A stretch of 13,514 nucleotides of DNA from Rhodospirillales bacterium (GCA_030754475.1 JASMAE010000323.1:1-13514), one strand, 5' to 3'. Shown: positions 1-7,109, counted from the stretch's first letter. Notes: a model not told the origin generated them from the letters alone. A program made the numbers and translations.

Positions 1-1
1 G

Positions 2-562
2 CAGCCTTTCGGTGGGACCGTCCTGCTCAGCAAGAGAAGCCCCATCATCTCCCCGGACGAGATCGCGGGAAAGAAGGTGCGGGTGTTCAGCAAGACCCTC
101 GGCGCGTTCGTCGAGGCCCTCGGCGGAACGGCGGTCGAGACCGCCGGCTCCGAGCAGCGACTGGCCTATATCCGGGGCACCGTGGACGCCGGAATGACGG
201 GCGTAACGGCCGTGGTTTCCAGGGGTTTGTACGAGGCCATGGACCACCTGACCACCGTGGATATCGCGCCCGTCGAGTTCGTGGTGCTGATCAACGAAAC
301 CGTGTGGCGGGGCTTCACGGAGGCCGAGCGCTCCACCATCACCGCCGCCGCCGGTCGCGCGGAAGCGAAACTCCGGGGCGAGGTGGAGCGACTCGAGGCC
401 GAGGCATTCGAGACGGTGCGCGCAAAGATGAACGTCGTCGGGCTTGGGCCCGAGCAGCTCGCGGCGTGGCGACTCTCCAATCGCCCGGTTCTCGACGCGT
501 ATCTCAAGCGATCCGGAACGCTCGGGCGGACGCTCGCAGACGCCGTGCGCGCGCTGCGCTGA
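2..562 (+). CDS. TRAP transporter solute-binding protein, DctP family (5' partial)
   Basis: This is the C-terminal 186 residues of a periplasmic solute-binding protein of the DctP family. Such proteins capture a small organic acid or similar ligand and deliver it to a DctQM membrane permease driven by an ion gradient. The frame is already open at base 2 and ends at TGA 560-562, so the N-terminus and signal peptide lie outside the window. The visible part has the family pattern: a 'GKKVRVFS' strand, then a 'LGG-TAVE' segment, an E-Q-R-L-A-Y-I-R-G-TVDAG helix-turn, and a helical C-terminal tail rich in Glu, Ala and Arg. No DctQ or DctM gene follows; aspS is next, so the permease must be upstream or elsewhere. 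The ligand cannot be inferred from this part. The family call is fairly sure. Confidence 0.8.
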   Translation, partial: QPFGGTVLLSKRSPIISPDEIAGKKVRVFSKTLGAFVEALGGTAVETAGSEQRLAYIRGTVDAGMTGVTAVVSRGLYEAMDHLTTVDIAPVEFVVLINETVWRGFTEAERSTITAAAGRAEAKLRGEVERLEAEAFETVRAKMNVVGLGPEQLAAWRLSNRPVLDAYLKRSGTLGRTLADAVRALR

Positions 563-720
563 AGCCGCCCGCTGGCCCTTGGATCGCGGCTCAAGCGCCG
601 GGAAACGGCGGCTTTGCGCTTGACAAGGCGGCGCCTTCCGTGCGCTCTTGCGCCGGCCTCGCGCCGGCGGTACGGGGCCTTCCCGCTCCTCCGTTCCGGC
701 GACGCAAGGTGCCTGGATCC

Positions 721-2532
721 ATGCATCCCTACCGAACCCATACCTGTGGCGAACTGAGAAAGGCCGACACCGGAATTCGGGCGCGCCTTTCGGGTTGGGT
801 TCACCGCAAGCGAGACCACGGGAATCTTCTCTTCGTCGATCTCAGGGATCATTTCGGCCTCACCCAGTGCGTGATCGATTCATCGAGCCCGTTGTTCGCG
901 ACTCTTGCGTCGCTACGTCCCGAAAGTGTGGTCACGCTGACCGGAGAGGTGGTGGAGCGTTCCGTCGACACCGTCAATGCCGCGCTTCCCACCGGCGATG
1001 TCGAGCTCGCGATCGGTGAGACTCGTGTCGAATCCGCTGCTGAAACGCTGCCCATACAGGTCGCCGGCGATGCGGAGTATTCCGAGGAGCTGCGGCTCCG
1101 GTACCGGTTTCTGGACCTCCGCAGGGAATCCGTGCACCGCAACATCACGCTCCGCAGCGATGTCATCGCGAGCATCCGCCGCCGCATGACCGAAGCGGGG
1201 TTCATGGAGTTCCAGACCCCGATCCTGACGGCCAGCTCGCCCGAGGGCGCGCGCGACTACCTGGTGCCCAGCCGCCATCACCCGGGCCTTTTCTATGCAT
1301 TGCCTCAGGCCCCACAGCAGTTCAAGCAGCTGGTCATGATCTCGGGCTTCGACAAGTATTTCCAGATCGCGCCGTGCTTTCGCGACGAGGATGCGCGCGC
1401 CGACCGATCGCCGGGAGAGTTCTATCAGCTCGACATCGAGATGGCCTTCGTCACCCAAGACGACGTGTTCGCGGCGATCGAACCTGTTTTGGCAGGGATT
1501 TTTCGTGAATTCGCGCGCGGGCGCGAGGTCACCGAGCCCCCGTTTCCGCGCATCCCTTTTGCGGACGCGATGCTCAAGTACGGGAGCGACAAGCCGGATC
1601 TCAGGAACCCGCTCGAAATGGCTGACGTGACCGAAGCGTTCCGTGGATCCGGTTTCTCTCTGTTCGCCAAGCTGATCGAGAAGGGCGCGGTCGTGCGCGC
1701 TATCCCGGCACCGGGCGCCGCCGGCCGACCGCGCAGCTTCTTCGACAAGCTGAACGAGTGGGCGCGCGAGGAAGGGGCTGGTGGGCTCGGCTACGTCGTC
1801 TTCGAAGAAGGCGGCGCGAAGGGGCCGATCGCGCGCAATCTGGACGTGGATCGGACCGAGAGAATCAGGTTGGCTGCCGGGGTCGGCGATGGCGACGCGG
1901 TTTTCTTCCTGTGCGCCCCGCAACGCGCGGCCGAGAGTTTCGGAAGCATCGTCCTTGCGCGGCTGTGCGACGATCTTGGCCTCGGCGAATCGAATGCCTT
2001 CCGGTTCTGCTGGATCGTCGACTACCCCCTGTACGAGCGCGACGAGGAAACGGGAGCGATCGCGTTCAGCCACAATCCATTTTCCATGCCGCAAGGCGGT
2101 ATGGAGGCGCTCGAGACCTTGGACCCGCTCGAGGTCAAGGCCCTCCAATATGACATCGTTTGCAACGGCGTCGAGCTTTCGAGCGGGGCGATCCGCAACC
2201 ATCGCCCCGACATCATGTACAAGGCGTTCGAGATCGCCGGTTATTCGACCCGTGACGTCGAAGAGAAGTTCGGAGGGCTGTTGCGCGCGTTCCAATACGG
2301 AGCCCCCCCGCACGGCGGATCGGCGCCGGGGATCGATCGGATCGTCATGTTGCTGGCGGACGAGCCCAATATTCGCGAGGTCATCGCCTTTCCCATGAAT
2401 CAACAGGCCCAGGATCTGTTGATGGGCGCGCCCGCCACTGTCGAGCCGACGCGATTGAAGGAGTTGCACATAAAACTGGATTTGTCGAAAGCAAAATCCC
2501 AGATACGTGAGGAACCTCGGAAATCGAAGTAA
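721..2532 (+). CDS. aspS: aspartyl-tRNA synthetase, probably the non-discriminating Asp/Asn type
   Basis: Cytoplasmic class IIb enzyme that charges tRNA-Asp with aspartate. The product is 603 residues, the normal bacterial length. From the N-terminus it has an OB-fold anticodon-binding domain (about 1-110), the class II core with motif 2 (F-R-D-E-D near 220-224, followed by the alphaproteobacterial RADRSPGEFYQLD form), the bacterial insertion domain (about 310-430), and motif 3 (HGGSAPGIDR, 531-540). The ATG at 721 is chosen because homology begins here (MHPYRTHTCGEL) and AAGG lies 11 bases upstream. The same frame is open much further upstream but overlaps the preceding gene in another frame. 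Residue 33 (R-K-R-D-H) is His where discriminating enzymes such as E. coli carry Leu30, a hallmark of enzymes that also aspartylate tRNA-Asn. The 158-base leader contains a GC hairpin at 651-669 (7-bp arms, 5-base loop) without a U-tract. Confidence 0.97.
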   Translation: MHPYRTHTCGELRKADTGIRARLSGWVHRKRDHGNLLFVDLRDHFGLTQCVIDSSSPLFATLASLRPESVVTLTGEVVERSVDTVNAALPTGDVELAIGETRVESAAETLPIQVAGDAEYSEELRLRYRFLDLRRESVHRNITLRSDVIASIRRRMTEAGFMEFQTPILTASSPEGARDYLVPSRHHPGLFYALPQAPQQFKQLVMISGFDKYFQIAPCFRDEDARADRSPGEFYQLDIEMAFVTQDDVFAAIEPVLAGIFREFARGREVTEPPFPRIPFADAMLKYGSDKPDLRNPLEMADVTEAFRGSGFSLFAKLIEKGAVVRAIPAPGAAGRPRSFFDKLNEWAREEGAGGLGYVVFEEGGAKGPIARNLDVDRTERIRLAAGVGDGDAVFFLCAPQRAAESFGSIVLARLCDDLGLGESNAFRFCWIVDYPLYERDEETGAIAFSHNPFSMPQGGMEALETLDPLEVKALQYDIVCNGVELSSGAIRNHRPDIMYKAFEIAGYSTRDVEEKFGGLLRAFQYGAPPHGGSAPGIDRIVMLLADEPNIREVIAFPMNQQAQDLLMGAPATVEPTRLKELHIKLDLSKAKSQIREEPRKSK

Positions 2533-2581
2533 ACCTTGTTTGAGAAACGGGAAAACGCTTGCTGGCCCCAACTCGTTTTAC

Positions 2582-2610
2582 TGTTGTGATCGGGGCCGAT
2601 CGGGCATAAT
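2582..2610 (+). promoter_or_regulatory. candidate promoter with internal palindrome, upstream of the SPOR lipoprotein
   Basis: CATAAT at 2605-2610 matches five of six bases of the -10 consensus. A weak -35 (TGTTGT, 2582-2587) lies 17 bases upstream. Between them, GATCGG and CCGATC (2588-2593 and 2596-2601) form an inverted repeat with a 2-base centre, which could be a repressor site. The leader that follows (2641-2662) is strikingly AT-rich for this genome. The -35 is poor, so this is a tentative call. Confidence 0.4.
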
Positions 2611-2702
2611 CTCTTCTGGCCTATGGTGCCGCTGGGCCGCGTTAACAAAAATTAAACAAATAGGCACCGAGTATTGCTCGATAAGGAAGGGAGGGTGGAA
2701 CC

Positions 2703-3629
2703 TTGAAGCCCGCATGGTTGATTCTTCCCTGCATCCTGGTGGTGCAGGGATGCGCCTTGCCGATTCCGATCCGCGTGGCGTCGTGGGCCATCGACGGGAT
2801 CGTCCTGGTCACGACGAAGAAGTCAGTTTCCGAACACGGAATCTCGATGATCGCGCAAAAGGACTGCTCGTTAATGCGCGGCGTCACGAAGCAGCAGTTC
2901 TGCGTCGATTATCCCGATGGCGGAACGGCGATCGCCTCCGCCGACGGGGGCACGCTCGCGGCGGAGCGCGCAAACGATATCGAGAACCTAGCCAATTTCG
3001 AGACCGCGGCCGGCGGCACGACCCTCGGTCCCGCCCCCGAGACCGAAAGCGCGCGCGTTACCGAGCTTGCGGCGATCGTGGCTGCGAAGACCGATCCGTC
3101 ATTGATGTTCAGCCTTGATGAGACCGTATTCGCCAAGGCCGTGGAACCCGACCAGTCGACCCCGCAAATCGTTTTTGCGAGCGCGTCAGCTTCGATTCCG
3201 ATGTCTCCGCCGGTGCCGAATCGCAAGCGCGCCGGCGCGCGCGCCGAGATGTCCGCCCCCCCCGTGGTTGCGCGTGCGCCGATGACGGAAGGGTCGCGCG
3301 AGGCCTCGGTGCCGGGCGTCTATTACGTGGTGGGAAGCTTTGTTCAGTCCGCAAACGCGGCGAGACTTGCCAAGCGCCACGCCGCCATGGACCCGGCGGT
3401 GGTCGCCGCCGAACTCGACGGTCGCCAAGTTTTTCGGGTGATCGTCGGTCCTTTTGCAAGGGATGAGAGCAGGGTCGCGAAGCGCCGGCTCTCCAGCGCA
3501 GGCATCTACGATGCGTGGGCCATCAATCTCGATCCCGCGAGCTGGACGTTCGTGCGACACCTGATGCCGAAATCGCAGGAAATAGCGGAATCGGCGGTGT
3601 TCGACGCGAATTCGACCGCGGCGCACTGA
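2703..3629 (+). CDS. lipoprotein with C-terminal SPOR domain
   Basis: A 308-residue predicted envelope lipoprotein. The N-terminus is a short signal peptide (MKPAWLILPCILVVQGC) with a lipobox ending in Cys17. A second Cys at position 10 lies inside the hydrophobic stretch. The middle (about 40-200) is low-complexity, rich in Ala, Glu and Pro, and probably disordered. The C-terminal region (about 205-280: GVYYVVGSF, FRVIVGPF, AWAINLD) has the aromatic and glycine pattern of a SPOR domain, which binds denuded peptidoglycan at division septa. I infer a periplasmic or outer-membrane anchored role at the septum or in cell-wall remodelling. The start is TTG at 2703, chosen because a strong Shine-Dalgarno (GGGAGGG, 2689-2695) sits 7 bases upstream and because it places the lipobox correctly. 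It has its own candidate promoter 170 bases after aspS. It is not one of the named SPOR proteins such as FtsN or RlpA as far as I can see. Confidence 0.82.
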   Translation: MKPAWLILPCILVVQGCALPIPIRVASWAIDGIVLVTTKKSVSEHGISMIAQKDCSLMRGVTKQQFCVDYPDGGTAIASADGGTLAAERANDIENLANFETAAGGTTLGPAPETESARVTELAAIVAAKTDPSLMFSLDETVFAKAVEPDQSTPQIVFASASASIPMSPPVPNRKRAGARAEMSAPPVVARAPMTEGSREASVPGVYYVVGSFVQSANAARLAKRHAAMDPAVVAAELDGRQVFRVIVGPFARDESRVAKRRLSSAGIYDAWAINLDPASWTFVRHLMPKSQEIAESAVFDANSTAAH

Positions 3630-3644
3630 CCCACGGTGTCGCCG

Positions 3645-3658
3645 GAGCCGTGCGGCTC
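3645..3658. terminator. short hairpin between convergent genes
   Basis: GAGCCG (3645-3650), a 2-base turn, then CGGCTC (3653-3658) form a perfect 6-bp inverted repeat in the 27-base gap between convergent genes. It just overlaps the stop codon of the minus-strand gene. There is no U-tract on either strand, so it is at best a weak bidirectional terminator. Position is the main argument. Confidence 0.35.
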
Positions 3659-4145
3659 AGGCGACCATTCGCGTCGGCGCGTCCATCTCGCGGAACAGAT
3701 TCACGATCCGAAGCGTGCGATCCAGCAGACGCCGGTCGTGCGGATTGTACGTCCTTTCGAAATCCAACCGTTCCTCCCACCAAGCAAGGAAGTCGCGCGG
3801 CCGGTCGGGATCAGCCCTCTCGCCGGTCAAGGCGCCGATCGTGCGATCGAAGTCGGGATGCAGTTCGGACTGAAACGCGAGCATCGCGTACTCGTCCCAG
3901 TCAATAAAGCCGACGACGTAGAGTTCCAGGCTCAGCTCCGCCATGTGCCGAGGCGTGAAGTGTCGGACGTTGAATTTGCGTGTGAGATCGCCCAGCTCCA
4001 CCAGCGGGTCGATCCGCGTCTTGGGTGCGGCGGCCATGGATGCTGGCGGCGGCCCCAATACGGGCACGAGCGCTGAACGCGAACCGTTTCGCTGCTTCGT
4101 TCCTTTTTCGGACAATTCGTCTTTCAATGCTGAGAACGCATTCAT
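3657..4145 (-). CDS. unrecognised 162-residue protein
   Basis: I do not recognise a family. The product has a polar, Ala/Pro-rich N-terminal 40 residues, then a compact region from about 45 onward with conserved-looking, aromatic-rich text: LTRKFNVRHFTPRHMAELS, YVVGFIDWDEYAMLAFQ, DFLAWWEERLDFER, and a C-terminal helix ending LRIVNLFREMDAP. It has no signal peptide or membrane segment, so it is probably cytoplasmic. The ATG at 4145 is chosen over an upstream in-frame start at 4277 because AGGAGGTT lies 8 bases before it, and the extra 44 residues of the longer form look like noncoding Arg/Gly-rich translation. The gene is monocistronic and convergent with the SPOR lipoprotein. Codon use is like its neighbours, so I believe it is real. 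Confidence 0.72.
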   Translation of the reverse strand: MNAFSALKDELSEKGTKQRNGSRSALVPVLGPPPASMAAAPKTRIDPLVELGDLTRKFNVRHFTPRHMAELSLELYVVGFIDWDEYAMLAFQSELHPDFDRTIGALTGERADPDRPRDFLAWWEERLDFERTYNPHDRRLLDRTLRIVNLFREMDAPTRMVA

Positions 4146-4153
4146 CGTTGAGT

Positions 4154-4161
4154 AACCTCCT
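4154..4161 (-). promoter_or_regulatory. strong ribosome binding site deciding the start at 4145
   Basis: On the minus strand this reads AGGAGGTT, a near-perfect anti-16S match, 8 bases before the ATG. It fixes the start of the unrecognised 162-residue protein and suggests good translation. Confidence 0.8.
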
Positions 4162-4244
4162 GATTCCTTCTCACTGGCGGCTGACGCCGGTCGGCGACCC
4201 CCAATCGTTTCTCTCTCCCGGGCCCGCACCGGCGAACAAAGGGC

Positions 4245-4273
4245 GCCCCGGCCGCATGACGCGGCAACGGGGC
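4245..4273. repeat. stable GC hairpin
   Basis: GCCGC (4251-4255) pairs with GCGGC (4261-4265) around a 5-base loop. The stem extends outward through CCCCG (4246-4250) with CGGGG (4268-4272) across a 2-base AA bulge, plus one further G-C pair. This makes about 11 bp. No U-tract on the plus strand and only three T's soon after it on the minus strand, so it is not a clear terminator. Confidence 0.5.
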
Positions 4274-4373
4274 ACAAGTTGGGGAGGGAGGTTGAAATCA
4301 GGCGTCCCGCGAACCGCGCCGACGAAACCGACGGACCGGGCGCGAAGAAGGACGCATCGTGGCTCCGAGCGTT

Positions 4374-4392
4374 CCTCGCGACATTCGCGAGG
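4374..4392. repeat. perfect 8-bp inverted repeat
   Basis: CCTCGCGA (4374-4381), a 3-base CAT centre, then TCGCGAGG (4385-4392). On the plus strand CTTAGTTT follows, which is only mildly U-rich. It could be an operator for one of the divergent genes or part of a transcript. Confidence 0.5.
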
Positions 4393-4413
4393 CTTAGTTT
4401 GGGCCGGGATACC

Positions 4414-4459
4414 GTCCATGTTGTCGCGCTCCGGTCATGAAAACCGCACGACCATGGAC
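4414..4459. repeat. long imperfect hairpin, about 15 bp of stem
   Basis: GTCCATG (4414-4420) pairs with CATGGAC (4453-4459). After a TT bulge, GTCG (4423-4426) pairs with CGAC (4449-4452). After an internal loop (5 bases against 2), CGGT (4432-4435) pairs with ACCG (4443-4446) around a 7-base loop. The nested, co-linear arms suggest a structured transcript element rather than chance, but no conservation data are available. Confidence 0.5.
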
Positions 4460-4561
4460 AAGCAAGGGCCGTGCCAATTAGGAAAGGTTGTTTTTCAACC
4501 GACTAGGGAGGCCCGGCGCGGCGAGGCTTTGCCCGGCGGTCGGAAATTTCCCGCACTCGGG

Positions 4562-4592
4562 TTGTCCGGCGCGCGGTCATTCGCGATATGAT
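4562..4592 (+). promoter_or_regulatory. eipB: weak candidate promoter for eipB
   Basis: TTGTCC (4562-4567) resembles a -35. TATGAT (4587-4592) matches five of six bases of the -10, but the spacing is 19 bases. The overlapping GATATG gives a 17-base spacer with a poorer -10. A perfect palindrome at 4542-4551 lies just upstream. Tentative. Confidence 0.3.
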
Positions 4593-4674
4593 CGACGACG
4601 CGCCCGCGCACGTCATGGGCGCGTGGATTCGGGGCGGGATACGGGCCGAGGACGGGAATCGGGAACGGAGCGAG

Positions 4675-5487
4675 ATGGCGAAACACCGTTGGGCATTTAT
4701 CTTTTTGCTGTGCGCGTCAATCGCGATCCCGGCCGTGGCCGCGTCGTCCGACCCTCTGGTTGCGCACCGCGCCCTTTACCGGATCACGTTGGCGTCGGCG
4801 GCTGCGGCTGCGGTCTCAAGTGTCGTCGATGCCAAAGGCTCCATGTTCTACCGGTTCGCGGACGCGTGCGACGGCTGGACGGTGGAGAACCGGACCCTCA
4901 TTCGCTTTCGTTACGTCGAAGAGAACGATTCGAACACGGTATTCACGCTTTCGAGTTGGGAATCCAAGGACGGGCTTCGCCTCCGGTTCCGCGCGCGCCA
5001 CGAGCGTGATGGCGAGGTCGTGGAAAGGCTGAAGGGCGAGGCCGACCTGCGGGGAAACGGTGGCAACGGGACGGCTCACTTCGACCAACCGCAAGAGATG
5101 GACATTCCCTTGCCGGCGGGCACGTCGTTTCCCACGGCGCACATGCACGAGCTGATCGAGGCGGCGCGTCAGGGCGACATCGTATTGAACCGCTTGATGT
5201 TCGACGGCTCGGGACCGAACGATCCGTTCGAGGTCAACGCGGTGATCAATGGCCCGATTACCGCGCTGCCTTCCCGATCGCCGATCCAGGGCCTTGGCGA
5301 ATCGCCGCGATGGTTGGCGCACCTCGCGTTCTTTCCTCTCAGCAGCCGCGGAACGGAACCGGATTTCGAGGTGGATATTCTATTCCGCGCCGACGGCATC
5401 GCCGAATTCGTGCGCCAGGACTTGGGCGACATCACTTTGGAGTTCACGCTCGACGAGATCGAATTGCTTCCCGAAACCGCTTGCTGA
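4675..5487 (+). CDS. eipB: EipB-like periplasmic envelope-integrity protein (DUF1849)
   Basis: A 270-residue protein with a cleavable Sec signal (MAKHRWAFIFLLCASIAI, cleavage expected after AVA near residue 25). The mature part is beta-rich and matches the DUF1849/EipB pattern: LVAHRALYRITL, then DACDGWTVENR, and a C-terminal TLDEIELLPETAC. Brucella EipB is a periplasmic beta-spiral protein required for envelope integrity and has a conserved disulfide between one cysteine in the DCxGW region and one at the extreme C-terminus. Both are present here as Cys65 and Cys270, the latter being the last residue. The ATG at 4675 has GGAG four bases upstream and gives a standard signal peptide; an in-frame extension to 4588 would bury the signal. 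It is monocistronic, with 141 bases before the next gene. The family identity is confident, while the physiological role is carried over from Brucella. Confidence 0.88.
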   Translation: MAKHRWAFIFLLCASIAIPAVAASSDPLVAHRALYRITLASAAAAAVSSVVDAKGSMFYRFADACDGWTVENRTLIRFRYVEENDSNTVFTLSSWESKDGLRLRFRARHERDGEVVERLKGEADLRGNGGNGTAHFDQPQEMDIPLPAGTSFPTAHMHELIEAARQGDIVLNRLMFDGSGPNDPFEVNAVINGPITALPSRSPIQGLGESPRWLAHLAFFPLSSRGTEPDFEVDILFRADGIAEFVRQDLGDITLEFTLDEIELLPETAC

Positions 5488-5628
5488 CATGTTGACGGGG
5501 CGCGGCCGGGATTGTCGCCGCAAACGCGAGTCCCTATTCTTGGCGCGGAACGCTTCGCCCCGGCCGCTCTCGTGCCGAGGCGGCTTCGCTGGGAAGGGTC
5601 GGCGGGCGGCCGGGCTGGAAGGCATTGG

Positions 5629-6492
5629 ATGTCGACTCTCGCGTTCCGCGCGTTCTTTTTATCTCTGGGTGGCGAGTTATGCTTTCTCGACCTCTCGAAG
5701 CCATTCGACGACCAGACCTTCGCCGCGATCAAGACGTTCTGGCTCGAGCGCATCGTCTTCGTCGCGCGCGGTCTCCACGATCTCACGCCCGAGCAGCTGG
5801 TAGCGTTCACCCGCCGATTCGGCGAGGCGCACGTGTTCCATGTCTCGCGCTACACCATGTCCGAGAACCCCGAGGTCTATGTCATCTCGAACGTGGTCGA
5901 GAACGGCAAGCCGCTCGGCGCGACCGGCGCCGGAACCTGGTGGCATACCGACGAGATGTATCTGGAAAAGCCGGCCCATTGCACGTTGCTTTACGGCAAG
6001 GAGGTCCCGCCGGAAGGTGGCGACACCATCTTCGCCGACATGTACGCAGCTTACGCGGCGTTGCCCGAGGGCATGCGCAACCGCATCGATTCGCTGAAGG
6101 TTGTCGTAACCCGGATCAAGACCTACGAAAGCTACTATCCCCATCGCCCACCACTGAGCGAGGACGAGAAGGCGGCGCTCCCCGACGTGGTCCACCCGCT
6201 CGTGCGCGTGCACCCCGAGACCGGCCGCAAGGCCCTTTTCTGCGGCGGCGGCGAGGCGGCGTGGAGCATCGTCGGGCTGCCTTTGTTCGAAGGCCAGGCG
6301 CTTTTGCGCACGCTCCGGGATTTCGCGACCATGCCGCGTTTCGTTTACGCGCACAAATGGCGGCCCGGCGACCTGCTTGTGTGGGACAACCGCTGCGCGC
6401 TGCACGCCGCAACCTTGTACGACACCGAAAAGCATCGGCGCATCATGTACCGCACCACGGTCCACGGCGAGGCGCCCGTCGCGCCCGCGTAG
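5629..6492 (+). CDS. TauD/TfdA-family Fe(II)/2-oxoglutarate dioxygenase
   Basis: A 287-residue cytosolic oxygenase that should couple decarboxylation of 2-oxoglutarate to hydroxylation of an unknown substrate. The iron triad is visible: His106 and Asp108 (W-W-H-T-D) and His259 (W-D-N-R-C-A-L-H). The 2-oxoglutarate-binding residues Thr133 (GGDT) and Arg271 (HRRIMYR) are also present. Length matches E. coli TauD (283). The ATG at 5629 is preferred because GGAAGG lies 6 bases upstream and homology begins soon after (DLSKPFDD). An in-frame TTG at 5512 would add 39 Arg/Pro-rich residues. Asn95, which contacts taurine in TauD, aligns with Gly here, and the region around 60-80 differs, so taurine is not a safe substrate call. 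No sulfonate transporter genes are adjacent. The family is certain and the substrate unknown. Confidence 0.9.
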   Translation: MSTLAFRAFFLSLGGELCFLDLSKPFDDQTFAAIKTFWLERIVFVARGLHDLTPEQLVAFTRRFGEAHVFHVSRYTMSENPEVYVISNVVENGKPLGATGAGTWWHTDEMYLEKPAHCTLLYGKEVPPEGGDTIFADMYAAYAALPEGMRNRIDSLKVVVTRIKTYESYYPHRPPLSEDEKAALPDVVHPLVRVHPETGRKALFCGGGEAAWSIVGLPLFEGQALLRTLRDFATMPRFVYAHKWRPGDLLVWDNRCALHAATLYDTEKHRRIMYRTTVHGEAPVAPA

Positions 6493-6493
6493 G

Positions 6494-6541
6494 CCGCCGC
6501 GTGAGCGCGGCTGGCACATCCAGCCCGCGCGGCGGTTAAGC
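6494..6541 (+). terminator. strong hairpin after the dioxygenase gene
   Basis: CCGCC (6494-6498) pairs with GGCGG (6531-6535). GCGCGGCTGG (6505-6514) pairs with CCAGCC/CGCGC (6520-6530) with one bulged base around a CACAT loop. The 5' arm has a 6-base bulge. The stem is followed by TTAAGCGTTT, which is modestly U-rich. It begins two bases after the stop codon, the expected place for a rho-independent terminator. Confidence 0.55.
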
Positions 6542-6650
6542 GTTTGGAAAGCATTTCTCGACCATCATGACCCCTGCAACGAGGCCCGCGTTCGACGACC
6601 GCTGAGCACTTTGAAGACGGGTGCGACGTCGAACAAGAGGGTGGGGGCGC

Positions 6651-7109
6651 ATGGGTCGGTTTGACGAATCCGCATTCGACGGTTCGAATTATCTGGTGTT
6701 TCGCGGGTTCGACGAATCTTTCGTCTCGCCTGCCAAGATCGCCCTGGTGCTCGGCGTCTCGACCGCGACGCTGGATGCCTGGCGCAAGGGCCGAAGGGCG
6801 ATCCCGGCTGCGAAACTTGCCTTTCTGACATTGCTCCTCGCCGACCGCCTCGACCAGCTCGACGAATTGGTCGCCGAGAAGGAATCGGATATCCGTCCCG
6901 TCGATCACAACGACCGCGATCATTGGATCGCCCTCAAGCTCGAGACCGCGCGCCGCTGCCTCCGGTCCCAGGAGGCCCATGTCGCGAAGCTTCCGCCCGG
7001 CGCGCTCCGCGAGGGCGAAAAACTGTTCCGCGCCGTTTGGAGCAAACATCACGCCCGGCGCGGCAACGGCTTGCCGGGGTCGGCGCAACTGGGATGGTTT
7101 GCGTCATGA
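6651..7109 (+). CDS. small helix-turn-helix protein, first gene of a two-gene unit
   Basis: A 152-residue basic protein. Residues about 26-50 (SPAKIALVLGVSTATLDAW, then RKGRRAIPAAKLAFL) read as a Cro/C1-like helix-turn-helix: a short helix, Gly-Val-Ser turn, recognition helix with T-x-x-x-W-R-K-G. The remainder is predominantly helical and charged, with no recognised domain. The ATG at 6651 follows a purine-rich stretch (GAGG and GGGGG within 15 bases). An upstream in-frame GTG at 6621 is possible but adds only an Arg-rich leader. The stop overlaps the next start as ATGA (7106-7109), so the two products are translationally coupled and probably act together. It may be a DNA-binding autoregulator of the pair. 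This is inferred from the HTH alone. Confidence 0.75.
   Translation: MGRFDESAFDGSNYLVFRGFDESFVSPAKIALVLGVSTATLDAWRKGRRAIPAAKLAFLTLLLADRLDQLDELVAEKESDIRPVDHNDRDHWIALKLETARRCLRSQEAHVAKLPPGALREGEKLFRAVWSKHHARRGNGLPGSAQLGWFAS

Larger units (their letters stand above)
4162..4560. other. divergent intergenic spacer, hairpin-rich, no supported gene
   Basis: Most of the 529-base gap between the minus-strand gene starting at 4145 and eipB at 4675. Open frames here are short, Arg/Pro/Gly-rich and start poorly, so I call none. The stretch holds at least four inverted repeats (4245-4273, 4374-4392, 4414-4459, 4486-4500) and a 10-bp perfect palindrome GGAAATTTCC at 4542-4551. It may hold two divergent promoters, a small RNA, or operators. 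I found no clear promoter plus U-tract terminator pair to define an RNA gene. Confidence 0.6.

Noticed and set aside
620..625. Perfect TTGACA upstream of aspS as a -35
   Set aside because: No acceptable -10 at 16-18 bases downstream; may be chance.
304..720. In-frame upstream extension of aspS
   Set aside because: Overlaps the end of the TRAP gene in another frame, is Arg/Ala-rich noise, and homology starts at 721.
913..2571. A 552-codon open frame on the minus strand opposite aspS
   Set aside because: It is the antisense shadow of a certain GC-rich gene, with no family resemblance and Arg/Gly/Val-heavy composition.
4146..4277. Longer N-terminus for the minus-strand unknown gene
   Set aside because: The AGGAGGTT site fixes the start at 4145; the extra residues do not look coding.
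4171..4419. An 82-codon minus-strand frame in the divergent spacer
   Set aside because: Composition rich in Arg, Pro and Gly, no good ribosome binding site, and it crosses inverted repeats. Judged noncoding.
5625..6539. A 304-codon frame overlapping the dioxygenase in another frame
   Set aside because: Arg-rich shadow; the dioxygenase frame has all catalytic motifs.
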